In this document: piece after piece, positions 9,051 to 17,524 of the stretch | How the letters are laid out: each line of letters starts with the position of its first letter | How positions within the stretch are numbered: position 1 is the first letter of the stretch | Assembly (NCBI GenBank): GCA_031385545.1 | Contig: JANNBN010000166.1 | Location: forward strand, 86,092-150,091 | Reading direction: 5' to 3' | Source of the DNA: JANNBN01 sp031385545 | GTDB taxonomy: Bacteria; Actinomycetota; Acidimicrobiia; Acidimicrobiales; JANYDT01 | DNA: 64,000 nt | Program-made: the position numbers and the translations under genes | The notes under the pieces: generated by a model | The model's database searches: none | Told to the model about the DNA's origin: nothing | What the model saw: the letters and a program-made list of their open reading frames with translations, nothing else

Positions 9051-10556
9051 TCATGGTTGGCGACCCGCACAGCTTGGCTGAGCTGCCAGCCAACCGCTTG
9101 CTGCGCTGAGGACGGGATCCTGTGCGGTGCCGAAGACGCTCCACTCGACACCGACCGGTTCATCGGCGTTGATCGGGCCGTCGTAGACCTTCCCGGCACG
9201 ATCCAAGTCGTAGCTGTGGGTGACCATCAGGAACGAGTTGTCCGGCATGCGTATCCCCACGTTGGCACTGGTCACGCCGACCGTGGGCGCTCCGAACGAC
9301 CGCGACGACGGGCGGCCGATAAACGCGATGGTTGCGATCTCACCGGCTGAAGCGGTCTGGCTGGAGATCAAGACCGCAACCGGAACACCCGGGTCTCGCA
9401 GCCGCGCAGCAACTGCGTTGCTCCAGGCTGGTCTGTTGTCGATCAGCACCTTGCCGCCGCTGAACCGCAACTGTTCCCGGGTGTCGTCGCCGTACACGAA
9501 CCCACCGACCACCTGCTCGGGAAAGAACGGCTCCAGCACACTCATCATCGAGAACGGAAACCCGCCGGAGTTGCGCCGCAGGTCAAGCACCCAGCCGCAG
9601 GGACTGATCTGTTGCTCAACCGACCCAACGGCTGCCACACCGGCAGTCGCGAAGGCCGACTCGTTGTCCGCTGTCCCGGTGGAGCCGGGAAGTTCGATAT
9701 ATCCAAGCCGCCCGTCAAGCGCACGGGCGCTTGGCACCTCGGCAGTCTTGAGTTCGCCGCGTCGCACCGTGAACTCCATCTCACCGACCGGCGGTCGATT
9801 GACCCTGATCACAGCGGTCTCGACCGCACGCTCGGCAGCGGTGGTTGCCAGGAACGGTTTGCCGTTGAACGACACGATGCGGTCGAGGGTGCGAATGCCT
9901 GCCTGCTCTGCGGGTGAACCTGGAACCACGAAGATCACATCGGGCGGATACACCTTCAACCCGAACCCGGTGCTTGTTCCCTCCAACAACGACCGCGCGG
10001 CCATTGGTTCGAGAAACGCCGAGTGTCCGTCGCCGAGATCCTTCACGGTCTGACGCAGGATCGGATAGAGATCACTGATTACCTGCGCGGGAGCGCCGAT
10101 GATCCGGGCCCGATCCGTGATGGCGCGCACATCGACCGTACGCCGACGAACCCAATACCGTTCGATGAACGCCAACGCGTCAGCCAGGTACTTCGACGGA
10201 GACGGCAACGGAGTCGACACGACCGGACCGGTCACGGTGGTGGCCGGGGCAAGGGTTGGCAATGGGGACGGACCGGAAGTCGCAGGGGCCGAGATCACAG
10301 GCACCGGGGCGGATGTCGTGGACGATGTCGTGGACGATGTCGTCGCCCGGCGCTTCGTAACCGTGCGGCGGGTTGTCGGCGTTTTTCGAGCTGGCCGTCT
10401 GACCGTCCGAACGACTGAAACAGCGGCGTCGGCGCGAGGATTTTCTGTCACGAGTGGAACCAGCACAACTGCTATAGCAATGAGGGTCACCAAGGCCACA
10501 ACCCGCCGCGGAAACTGAAAGCGCTGCCAGCGCACGTGGCGTTGGAAACAAGGCAT
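9051..10556 (-). CDS. Membrane-anchored S41 family peptidase with PDZ domain
   Basis: A 501-residue protein. Residues about 17-37 form one N-terminal membrane segment, then a Thr/Ser/Pro-rich stalk (about 45-120). A PDZ-like domain (SPAEQAGIRTLDRIVSFNGKPF, about 214-235) and an S41 peptidase core follow. The nucleophile is probably Ser403 in SSQTASAGE. The usual catalytic lysine about 25 residues later is not visible (the stretch reads FGAPTVGVTSANV). A histidine at 178 in LGDGHSAF matches the His/Ser dyad arrangement known from nisin-resistance-type S41 enzymes; that match is my inference. It probably trims or degrades proteins or peptides at the outer face of the membrane. Confidence 0.85.
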   Translation of the reverse strand: MPCFQRHVRWQRFQFPRRVVALVTLIAIAVVLVPLVTENPRADAAVSVVRTVRRPARKTPTTRRTVTKRRATTSSTTSSTTSAPVPVISAPATSGPSPLPTLAPATTVTGPVVSTPLPSPSKYLADALAFIERYWVRRRTVDVRAITDRARIIGAPAQVISDLYPILRQTVKDLGDGHSAFLEPMAARSLLEGTSTGFGLKVYPPDVIFVVPGSPAEQAGIRTLDRIVSFNGKPFLATTAAERAVETAVIRVNRPPVGEMEFTVRRGELKTAEVPSARALDGRLGYIELPGSTGTADNESAFATAGVAAVGSVEQQISPCGWVLDLRRNSGGFPFSMMSVLEPFFPEQVVGGFVYGDDTREQLRFSGGKVLIDNRPAWSNAVAARLRDPGVPVAVLISSQTASAGEIATIAFIGRPSSRSFGAPTVGVTSANVGIRMPDNSFLMVTHSYDLDRAGKVYDGPINADEPVGVEWSVFGTAQDPVLSAASGWLAAQPSCAGRQP

Positions 10557-10729
10557 GCACCGACGATACGGGACGGGGGCAGCAACAGCGGCGGGCCCAG
10601 CAGCGGGTCACACACTGTCCGGACAACTACCTCTGTTCACGTATCGGAAACGCTGCGCCGATTGCCGGGGGTCCTCGCGCGCTTGTAACGTAGCTCTTAC
10701 TCACCAGGTGCGACTCGTCGGTCGAACCA

Positions 10730-10742
10730 GTTCTGTCAGAAC
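10730..10742. promoter_or_regulatory. Perfect 13-bp palindrome upstream of the BMP operon
   Basis: GTTCTGTCAGAAC, two 6-bp arms around one T, lies 41 bp before the start codon of the binding-protein gene, where a regulator of nucleoside uptake could bind. The surrounding 227-bp gap also holds a clear GGAGG ribosome site (10 bases before the ATG) but no convincing -35/-10 pair that I can fix. Confidence 0.4.
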
Positions 10743-10783
10743 ACTCACCGGCGATTTGCTCCCCATTTGGAGGTACCCACCAC

Positions 10784-11854
10784 ATGAAGCTCACCCGCAG
10801 CGCACTCGCTGCGACGATCGCAATCACCGGGGCATTACTTGTCGCCCCGGCAGCGAACTCGCAAGATCAGAAGGCCGTTGCCTTGATGTTCGACCTCACC
10901 GGTCGCGGCGACAAGTCGTTCAACGACGCAGCAGCCGCCGGCCTGGACAAGGCCAAGGCCGAGTTCCCAACCCTGAAGGCCACCGAGTCGGTTCCGTCCG
11001 GCGCTGACGGCGACCGTGCCGAGCGCCTCAAGACTGTCCTGGCCGACAAGAACGGCCTGGTCATCTGCGTCGGTTTCCTCTGGACGCCTGACTGCTCCAA
11101 GGGTGCCAAGGCCAACCCCGGCGTGTACTTCGCGTCGATCGACGACAACCTCTCCGACCAGGACGAGGGCGCCAACAAGGGCAAGCCACTGCCGAACGCT
11201 GCTGGCTTCACGTTTGCAGAGAACGAAGGCTCGTACCTCGTTGGCTACATCGCCGGCCTGAAGACCAAGACCAATAAGGTCGGCTTCATCGGCGGCGTCG
11301 AGATCGACCTCATCAAGAAGTTCGAGGCAGGCTTCGAGGCAGGCGCAAAAGCCGCTAACAAGAAGATCAAAATCACCCAGAAGTACGCTTCCCAGCCACC
11401 AGACTTCTCGGGATTCACCGACGTGCCGAAGGGCAAGGCGCTTGCCGCAGCGATGTACAAGAGCGGCATCGACGTCATCTATGTGGCAGCAGGTTCCACC
11501 GGTAACGGTGCGTTCATCGCCGCCAAGGAATCGGGCAAGAAGCCCGGCACCATCTACGCCATCGGCGTCGACTCCGACCAGTACAAGACCATCTCGCAGG
11601 CCAATGGCCGTGACTACATCCTCAGCTCGATGCTGAAGAAGGTCGACGTCGCTGCGTATAACGCCATCAAGGGTTACGTCAATGGCAAGCCCATCACCGG
11701 TGCCCAGGTTCTCGACCTCAAGGCCGGCGGTGTCGACTTCTCGAAGAGCAACACCAAGCTGCTCGACGCCAAGACCGTGACCAAGATCGAAGCCGTGAAG
11801 AAAGACATCATCGCCGGAAAGATCTCGGTGCCAACCACACCGACACGTAAGTAG
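10784..11854 (+). CDS. BMP-family nucleoside-type ABC substrate-binding protein
   Basis: A 356-residue secreted protein. The first 26 residues form a Sec signal peptide (MKLTRS, a hydrophobic core, then APAANS). The mature part has the basic-membrane-protein/PnrA fold signatures: VALMFDLTGRGDKSFND at its start, GFTFAENEGSYLVGYIAG, VGFIGGVEIDLIKKFEAGFEAGAK and AIGVDSDQ. Members bind purine or other nucleosides and feed an ABC permease. No lipobox cysteine is present, unlike most Gram-positive relatives, so membrane tethering is unexplained. GGAGG stands 10 bases before the ATG. The two-permease operon and cytidine deaminase that follow support nucleoside uptake. Confidence 0.9.
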   Translation: MKLTRSALAATIAITGALLVAPAANSQDQKAVALMFDLTGRGDKSFNDAAAAGLDKAKAEFPTLKATESVPSGADGDRAERLKTVLADKNGLVICVGFLWTPDCSKGAKANPGVYFASIDDNLSDQDEGANKGKPLPNAAGFTFAENEGSYLVGYIAGLKTKTNKVGFIGGVEIDLIKKFEAGFEAGAKAANKKIKITQKYASQPPDFSGFTDVPKGKALAAAMYKSGIDVIYVAAGSTGNGAFIAAKESGKKPGTIYAIGVDSDQYKTISQANGRDYILSSMLKKVDVAAYNAIKGYVNGKPITGAQVLDLKAGGVDFSKSNTKLLDAKTVTKIEAVKKDIIAGKISVPTTPTRK

Positions 11855-11885
11855 TCAGACGAAACGGGCCATCCAGCCCATGATG

Positions 11886-11920
11886 ACTGGCGGGGTGGCC
11901 AAGCCGCCCCGCCAGTGTTT
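11886..11920 (+). terminator. Hairpin after the binding-protein gene (terminator or attenuator)
   Basis: Arms 11886-11899 and 11903-11916 pair over 14 positions with one G-T wobble around a 3-base loop, followed by a short T-run (GTTT). It sits 31 bp past the stop codon of the binding-protein gene. It would lower transcription into the ATPase and permease genes, a common way to make more binding protein than transporter. Confidence 0.65.
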
Positions 11921-11938
11921 CTGATAGGAACACTGGCG
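11910..11938 (+). promoter_or_regulatory. Hairpin hiding the ribosome site and start codon of the ATPase gene
   Basis: GCCAGTGTT (11911-11919) pairs perfectly with AACACTGGC (11929-11937). One more C-G pair forms between 11910 and 11938, which is the G of the GTG start codon. The loop and its edge carry the AGGAA ribosome site. The left arm is also the right arm of the upstream hairpin at 11886-11916, so the two structures cannot form together. Confidence 0.6.
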
Positions 11939-13479
11939 TGAGCAACCTCGCCATCGAGCTTCACGACATCGTGAAGCGCTTCCCCGGTGTCGTCGCCAAC
12001 GACGGGGTCGACCTCAAGGTCGAAACCGGAACCATTCACGCCATCATCGGCGAGAACGGCGCAGGCAAATCAACGTTGATGAAGACGCTGTACGGCGCGC
12101 ACCAGCCCGACGAAGGCACCATCACGGTCAACGGTTCCGTCAAAGTGTTCCGGTCACCGAAGGATGCCATCGCAGAAGGCATCGGCATGGTGTTCCAGCA
12201 CTTCATGTTGGCGGAGAACCTCACCGTGTGGGAGAACGTGGTCCTGGGCAACGAACCAGGCTCCCCGTTCGCCATCAACGCCCGCAAAGCCCGCCAGCGC
12301 ATCACGGAGCTGAGCCTGCGCTATGGGCTCGACGTCCACCCCGATGCGATGATCAGCGACCTTGGAGTCGGCCAACGGCAACGGGTCGAGATCCTCAAGG
12401 TGCTCTACCGTGGCGCACGCATCTTGATCCTCGACGAGCCCACAGCAGTCCTTGTTCCCCAGGAGGTCGACGAGCTGTTCGCGTCGCTGCGCGAGTTGGT
12501 TGCACAGGGCGCAACCATCATCTTCATCTCGCACAAGCTGTTGGAGGTGTTGTCCGTCGCCGATGCCATCACCGTCATCCGGGCCGGTAAGACGGTCGCC
12601 GAAGTGAGCGACCCATCGACTGTGACGTCTCGGGACTTGGCTGAGCTGATGGTGGGCTCGGAACTGCCCACGCCCGAGACAACAGGCAGCACCGTCACCG
12701 ATCACGTCATGCTGCAGATTGCCGGTCTCGATGTTCCGGCCACGGCCGGCGGCGCCGGGGTCGCAGCGCTGGCCGTGCGCGGCGTGTCGCTCACCGTTCG
12801 CGCAGGCGAGATCGTCGGCATCGCCGGTGTCGAGGGCAATGGCCAGGCCGAACTCCTCGAAGCAATCATGGGCGTGCGGCCTATCAAGGCCGGGGCCATC
12901 GGCTTCGACGGGACGGACATCACTCACTGGTCAACCAAACAACGACGCGAGAGCGGCATCGGGTACGTTCCGGAAGACCGACACCGCGACGGTCTGGTGC
13001 TCACGTTTCCGCTGTGGGAAAACGCGGCGCTCGGCCATCAGGGCGCAGCTCCGTTCTCTAACGGCCCCTGGATGAACGCCGCTGGCTCTCGGGCCTTCAC
13101 CCGTCAGGTCATCGAAGACTTCGACGTCCGCACGCCAGGAACCGATGTCGCTGCGCTTGCGTTGTCCGGCGGCAACCAGCAAAAGCTCATCGTTGGTCGC
13201 GAGATGCTGACCAACCCGAAGGTGTTAATTGCCGCACATCCAACCCGCGGCATCGACGTGGGCGCGCAGGCAGCGGTGTGGGACTCCATGCGAGACGCCC
13301 GTGCAAAGGGGCTCGGCATCCTGCTCGTCTCGGCCGACCTCGAAGAGCTGATCGGTCTCTCGGACCGCCTGCTGGTGTTGTTCCACGGCGAACTGGTCGC
13401 CGAGCTCGACCCACTGCACATCACCTCCGCCGAACTGGGCAGCTACATGACCGGAGCAAAGGTGACAACGTCAGCATGA
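11938..13479 (+). CDS. ABC transporter ATPase with two nucleotide-binding domains
   Basis: A 513-residue sugar/nucleoside-type (RbsA/NupA-like) ATPase with two fused ABC domains. The first has Walker A IGENGAGKSTL (about 38-48), signature LGVGQRQRVEI and Walker B ILILDEPTAVL. The second has a degenerate A loop (GIAGVEGNGQAEL), signature LSGGNQQKLIVGREM and IAAHPTRGIDVGAQ in place of a classic Walker B, as is usual for the second half in this family. It powers the two permeases that follow. The start is GTG, placed right after a hairpin that can cover its ribosome site. Confidence 0.93.
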   Translation: MSNLAIELHDIVKRFPGVVANDGVDLKVETGTIHAIIGENGAGKSTLMKTLYGAHQPDEGTITVNGSVKVFRSPKDAIAEGIGMVFQHFMLAENLTVWENVVLGNEPGSPFAINARKARQRITELSLRYGLDVHPDAMISDLGVGQRQRVEILKVLYRGARILILDEPTAVLVPQEVDELFASLRELVAQGATIIFISHKLLEVLSVADAITVIRAGKTVAEVSDPSTVTSRDLAELMVGSELPTPETTGSTVTDHVMLQIAGLDVPATAGGAGVAALAVRGVSLTVRAGEIVGIAGVEGNGQAELLEAIMGVRPIKAGAIGFDGTDITHWSTKQRRESGIGYVPEDRHRDGLVLTFPLWENAALGHQGAAPFSNGPWMNAAGSRAFTRQVIEDFDVRTPGTDVAALALSGGNQQKLIVGREMLTNPKVLIAAHPTRGIDVGAQAAVWDSMRDARAKGLGILLVSADLEELIGLSDRLLVLFHGELVAELDPLHITSAELGSYMTGAKVTTSA

Positions 13480-14570
13480 ACGACCTGAAGAAGACGCTCA
13501 CCCCAGCATTCATCGCACTCGCCATTGCCTTCGCAATCGCCTCGGTGGTGCTGCTCGTCTCGGGCCACAGCCCGCTCACTGCGTACCGCGCGATGTGGAA
13601 AAACTTCGCGACGCTCGACGGTGTCGTGACATCGATCAACGTTGGTGCCCGGTATTACATCGCAGCCATCGCCATTGCGGTGGCCCTCAAGATGAACCTG
13701 TTCAACATCGGCACCAACGGCCAGTACCAGCTTGGTGCGATGTTCGGCGCGGTTGTGGGTGCGGCAGTCAAACTGCCAGCCCCGTTGCATGTTGCACTCA
13801 CCCTTTCGGTTGCTTTCGCAGCCGGGGCAGTGTGGGCTGCGCTCGTTGCGGTGTTGCACAACACGCGTAACGTGCATCCCGTCGTGGCCGCCATCATGCT
13901 CAACGGTGTCGCGTCGTCGGTGATCACGTACCTCATGCAAAGCACGTGGACGAACTTCAAGAACCCTGCTCTCAAGGAGTACGGCTCGACACGGCCGATT
14001 CCGCGGTCGGGGCAACTTCCGGTGTGGAAGATCGGCAGCAGCGTCCTGCAGAGCTACGTGCTGCTTGCCGTCGCTGTCGGCATCGGTTTTTACTTGCTCG
14101 TCTATCGCACTCGGTTCGGCTTTGACCTCCGGGCATCCGGTGGAAACCCGGGCGCAGCGCGCTCATCGGGCGTCGATCCGAAACGCATGGTGCTCATCAC
14201 CTTGGCAATCTCGGGCGGCGTCGCCGGGCTCATCGGAATGGGCATCGTTCTGTCGTCCAACGATCAGCTCACATACGGGGACCGGTTCCCGGGAGCGCTC
14301 GGGTTCACCGGCATCGGCATCGCGCTGCTGGGCCGCAACCATCCTGCGGGGGTTGCGGCCGCTGCGTTTCTCTGGGCGGCTCTTGACCAAGGCGCGCGGG
14401 GTTTGGTCACGGTCAACATCACCGGCGAGATCGCCGTCATCCTGCAGGGCGCACTGCTGTTCATCGCCGTCATCGTGTACGCGGTGTGGGAACGCAAGTT
14501 CCTCGCAGCAACAATCAGAGACGCTGCAGCCCGAACTGCCGCCGCCCGCCAGGAAGCGGCTGCAGCATGA
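13476..14570 (+). CDS. ABC transporter permease (nucleoside type), first subunit
   Basis: A 364-residue inner-membrane permease of the BPD_transp_2 (RbsC/NupP) family with about nine or ten membrane segments. The sequence GTNGQYQLGAMFGAVVG near residue 77 and the cytoplasmic loop FDLRASGGNPGAARSSGVDPKRM match the conserved coupling region that touches the ATPase. The ATG overlaps the ATPase stop (ATGA). It forms a heterodimer with the next permease. Confidence 0.92.
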   Translation: MNDLKKTLTPAFIALAIAFAIASVVLLVSGHSPLTAYRAMWKNFATLDGVVTSINVGARYYIAAIAIAVALKMNLFNIGTNGQYQLGAMFGAVVGAAVKLPAPLHVALTLSVAFAAGAVWAALVAVLHNTRNVHPVVAAIMLNGVASSVITYLMQSTWTNFKNPALKEYGSTRPIPRSGQLPVWKIGSSVLQSYVLLAVAVGIGFYLLVYRTRFGFDLRASGGNPGAARSSGVDPKRMVLITLAISGGVAGLIGMGIVLSSNDQLTYGDRFPGALGFTGIGIALLGRNHPAGVAAAAFLWAALDQGARGLVTVNITGEIAVILQGALLFIAVIVYAVWERKFLAATIRDAAARTAAARQEAAAA

Positions 14571-15832
14571 TCACGACACTTCTCGATCGATGGCTTTCGG
14601 CGCGGTGGCAGCGCACGGTTGCCTCGTTCCTCGGTTTCGTCGCGCTGCTGGCAGTCGCCGGCCGCCTGTTCAGCTCACGCGGTGAAGATGGGAGCGGTGC
14701 CGGCCTCACCGGTTCTCCCACCGTCAGCACCGCGCTCGGTTTTGCCGTGCCGGTTGTCCTTGCCGGCCTGGGAGGCCTGGTGTCAGAACGCGCCGGCGTC
14801 ATCAACATCGGGTTGGAAGGCATGATGATCCTCGGCACCTGGGGTGCTGGGTTTCTCGGGTGGCATATGGGTCCGTGGGGTGCGCTGTTGGGTGGTCTCA
14901 TCGGCGGTCTCATCGGCGGCGCGTTGCACGCGTTGGCAACGGTCACGTTCGCCGTGGACCAGACCGTGTCAGGCGTTGCGATCAACATCGCATCGCTTGG
15001 CATCTGCAGGTACCTCAGCGACATCTTCTTCAACGGCAAAGGCAACGAGGGCGACCTCGGCACCATTGCAGACTCGCCATCCGTCGCCAACTTCGGTTCT
15101 CGCGCCTCGGTGCCGTTCATCGGTGACCCGCTGCAGTCGCTTGAAGATCGGCACTGGTTCTTGATCTCTGACCTCGCAGGTGTTGTACGAGGACTTCTGG
15201 TCGACGTGGCGTGGAGTTCAGTGCTGTTGCTGGTGCTGGTCCCGGTGATCTGGTACCTGGTCTGGCGCACCCCGTTCGGGCTGCGGCTCCGCAGCGCAGG
15301 CGAGAAGCCCGCAGCGGCTGAGTCGCTCGGGGTCAACGTGGTGCGCACGAAATGGATCGCTGTCGTGATGTCTGGCGGACTGTCAGGCCTGGGCGGTGCC
15401 TGGTTGGTGCTCGACAGTCTGAAGTACCAGCAGGGCATGACCGCCAACCGCGGGTATCTCGGCCTTGCTGCGATGATCTTCGGTAACTGGATGCCAGCCA
15501 TGCTCTTCGTCGGAGCGATGCTGTTCAGCTTCAGTCAGTCCGTCGGGTTCCAGTTGGGTTACGAATCCCGCGCCCTCATCGGCGCCGTGGGAATGGCGTT
15601 CGCGCTCGGCACCATCTGGACCGGCTTGCGCCGCAAGGTGATTCCCACCGTGCTCATGGCGTTGGTATCCATCGGCACCCTGGTGTTCGCGGCTCGGAAC
15701 AAAGCCATCAACGATGCTCTCATCAAGGCCCTTCCGTATGTGCTGACTCTCGTCGTGTTGGCTGTCGCGTCGAAACGTCAGCGGCCTCCGGCGGCGTCGG
15801 GGGTTCCGTACATCAAAGGCCACGCCGGATGA
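14567..15832 (+). CDS. ABC transporter permease (nucleoside type), second subunit
   Basis: A 421-residue permease of the same family as its upstream neighbour (NupQ-like). It has about ten hydrophobic segments, the early motif ERAGVINIGLEGMMILGTWGAGF that is highly typical of this subunit, and the coupling loop GLRLRSAGEKPAAAESLGVNV. Gly/Leu-rich near-repeats (GGLIGGLIGG) lie in a membrane helix. The ATG overlaps the previous stop (ATGA), and its own stop overlaps the cytidine deaminase start. That overlap is strong context for nucleosides as the cargo. Confidence 0.92.
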   Translation: MITTLLDRWLSARWQRTVASFLGFVALLAVAGRLFSSRGEDGSGAGLTGSPTVSTALGFAVPVVLAGLGGLVSERAGVINIGLEGMMILGTWGAGFLGWHMGPWGALLGGLIGGLIGGALHALATVTFAVDQTVSGVAINIASLGICRYLSDIFFNGKGNEGDLGTIADSPSVANFGSRASVPFIGDPLQSLEDRHWFLISDLAGVVRGLLVDVAWSSVLLLVLVPVIWYLVWRTPFGLRLRSAGEKPAAAESLGVNVVRTKWIAVVMSGGLSGLGGAWLVLDSLKYQQGMTANRGYLGLAAMIFGNWMPAMLFVGAMLFSFSQSVGFQLGYESRALIGAVGMAFALGTIWTGLRRKVIPTVLMALVSIGTLVFAARNKAINDALIKALPYVLTLVVLAVASKRQRPPAASGVPYIKGHAG

Positions 15833-16266
15833 CTCCCATGTCTCATGCTCCGGTCGACTGGGACGCCGTCCGGTCCGCCGCCAAGGCTGCGACCGAGTTC
15901 TCATACGCTCCGTATTCGCGCTTACAGGTTGGTGCGGCAGCGCTGATGGACGACGGCATCATCATCAACGGGTGCAACGTGGAAAATGCGTCGCTCGGGC
16001 TGGCGTTCTGTGCCGAGGTAACGCTTCTCGGAAAGATGCACATGGCCGGATACGGACGCGGTCACATGGTGGCGTTTGCGGCAACCGACCAGTACGGCAG
16101 GCGACTCACCCCATGCGGACGCTGTCGACAGCTGCTGATGGAGAACGGTGGACCGGATCTGCTGGTCGACGGTGCGCCTCACCCGCGCCCGATGCGCGAG
16201 CTACTGCCGGACTGGTTCGGTCCCGAGGATCTTCCGACCGCGATCGAAGACACCGACAACGGCTGA
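15829..16266 (+). CDS. cdd: Cytidine deaminase
   Basis: A 145-residue enzyme of the small tetrameric type that converts cytidine and deoxycytidine to uridine and deoxyuridine. The zinc site is visible as FCAEV (Cys plus the proton-shuttling Glu) and PCGRCRQ (two more Cys). CNVENASLG is the nucleoside-binding loop and EFSYAPYSRLQVGAA the N-terminal signature. The ATG overlaps the permease stop by 4 bp (ATGA), so it is the last gene of the uptake operon and would process imported pyrimidine nucleosides. Confidence 0.95.
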   Translation: MTPMSHAPVDWDAVRSAAKAATEFSYAPYSRLQVGAAALMDDGIIINGCNVENASLGLAFCAEVTLLGKMHMAGYGRGHMVAFAATDQYGRRLTPCGRCRQLLMENGGPDLLVDGAPHPRPMRELLPDWFGPEDLPTAIEDTDNG

Positions 16267-16280
16267 CCCGCCGGTCAGCC
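16261..16280. terminator. Perfect hairpin covering two convergent stop codons
   Basis: GGCTGACC (16261-16268) and GGTCAGCC (16273-16280) are perfect 8-bp arms around CGCC. The TGA of cdd lies in the left arm, and the minus-strand TGA of the MetE-like gene lies in the right arm. It can fold in either transcript and may serve as a two-way terminator, though no T-run follows. Confidence 0.5.
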
Positions 16281-17393
16281 CCACACGTCTGCGGCAGTCT
16301 CGACCACCAGGCGCAGCTTGTTGCGCTGATCTTCGACGGCGATGTTGTTGCCGTGCACAGTGCTGGAGAACCCGCATTGCGGGCTGATGCATAGTTGGTC
16401 GAGCGGGGCGTACTGGGCGGCTTCGTCAATGCGCCGCTTCAGATCGTCCTTGGACTCCATCGCCCCGAACTTTGTGGTGACAAGACCAAGCACCACGATC
16501 TTGTCCTTTGCGAGGTATCGCAGCGGGCGGAAATCTCCGGACCGATCGTCGTCGTACTCCAGGAAGAACGCGTCAAGGTTCATCTCTGACAACAGCGCCT
16601 CGGCAACCGGTTCGTAGTTGCCTGTCGCAGCATGCGTGCTCTTGAAATTGCCCCTGCACAGGTGCATGGCAAGCGTCATGCCGGCAGGCTTGCGGGCTAC
16701 CACCTTGTTGATGAACATCGCGTAGCGGTGCGGCAGCTCGTTGGGATCGTCGCCGCGTTGGCGGGCCGCCTCGCGCATCCGCTCATCGCAGAGGTAGGCC
16801 ATGTTGGTGTCGTCCATCTGCACGTAGGTACAGCCAGCGTCGGCCAGTGATTGCAGCTCGGCCCCGTATGCATCGGCAACGTCGTCGTAGAAGTCTGGGT
16901 CCAGTTCGGGATATGCCTCGGCGTCTATGCCGGCGCGGCCGCCGCGGAAGTGCAGCATCGTGGGCGACGGAATCGACACCTTTGGCGTACGGCCTGGGGT
17001 GACTTGCGTTGCCAGGTACTCGAAGTCGGCGCGCTGGATATCTGAGATGTGGCGCACCGGGCCGATCACTGTCATCACCGGCGGTGACAACTCTTCGCTA
17101 CCGTCGGGCCGGGTGATGGTGACCGGAACCTCGGTGTGCACCCCTCCCAACTGCTGCAAGAAGTCGATGTGGAAGTAGGTTCGCCGGAATTCGCCGTCGG
17201 TGATGGACTGCAGGCCTACGTCTTGCTGGAATGCCACGATGTCACTGATCGCTCGGTCTTCGATCTCACGAAGGCGCTCGGCGCTGATCTCGCCCCGCTC
17301 GAAGAAGGCAGCACGTGCGTCAAGCAGTGCCGCGGGACGCAGAAAGCTACCCACATGGTCAGCTCTGAACGGCGGAGCGGTCCGAGCTGACAT
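16275..17393 (-). CDS. MetE C-terminal-like methyltransferase (YxjG type)
   Basis: A 372-residue protein matching the catalytic (C-terminal) half of cobalamin-independent methionine synthase. It begins with the family signature FRADHVGSFLRP. The zinc ligands are visible: His and Cys in MHLCRGN, Glu in FFLEYDDDR, and Cys in CISPQCGFSS. The N-terminal half needed for polyglutamated folate binding is absent, as in YxjG/YxjH-type proteins. These may use another methyl donor or a sulfonium substrate. The ATG at 17393 has GGAGG 8 bases upstream, which decides the start. Confidence 0.85.
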   Translation of the reverse strand: MSARTAPPFRADHVGSFLRPAALLDARAAFFERGEISAERLREIEDRAISDIVAFQQDVGLQSITDGEFRRTYFHIDFLQQLGGVHTEVPVTITRPDGSEELSPPVMTVIGPVRHISDIQRADFEYLATQVTPGRTPKVSIPSPTMLHFRGGRAGIDAEAYPELDPDFYDDVADAYGAELQSLADAGCTYVQMDDTNMAYLCDERMREAARQRGDDPNELPHRYAMFINKVVARKPAGMTLAMHLCRGNFKSTHAATGNYEPVAEALLSEMNLDAFFLEYDDDRSGDFRPLRYLAKDKIVVLGLVTTKFGAMESKDDLKRRIDEAAQYAPLDQLCISPQCGFSSTVHGNNIAVEDQRNKLRLVVETAADVWG

Positions 17394-17524
17394 GGTGTGA
17401 ACCTCCAGGAAGCCGCTGATGCGGTCAATCCGCTGAATCTTAGGGAGCAAGCTGGCGATCTGGGCGGCGAAAAACGACCACCACGACTGTGGAACGTGCA
17501 GCACGTCCGGCCAATACTGGCTCG

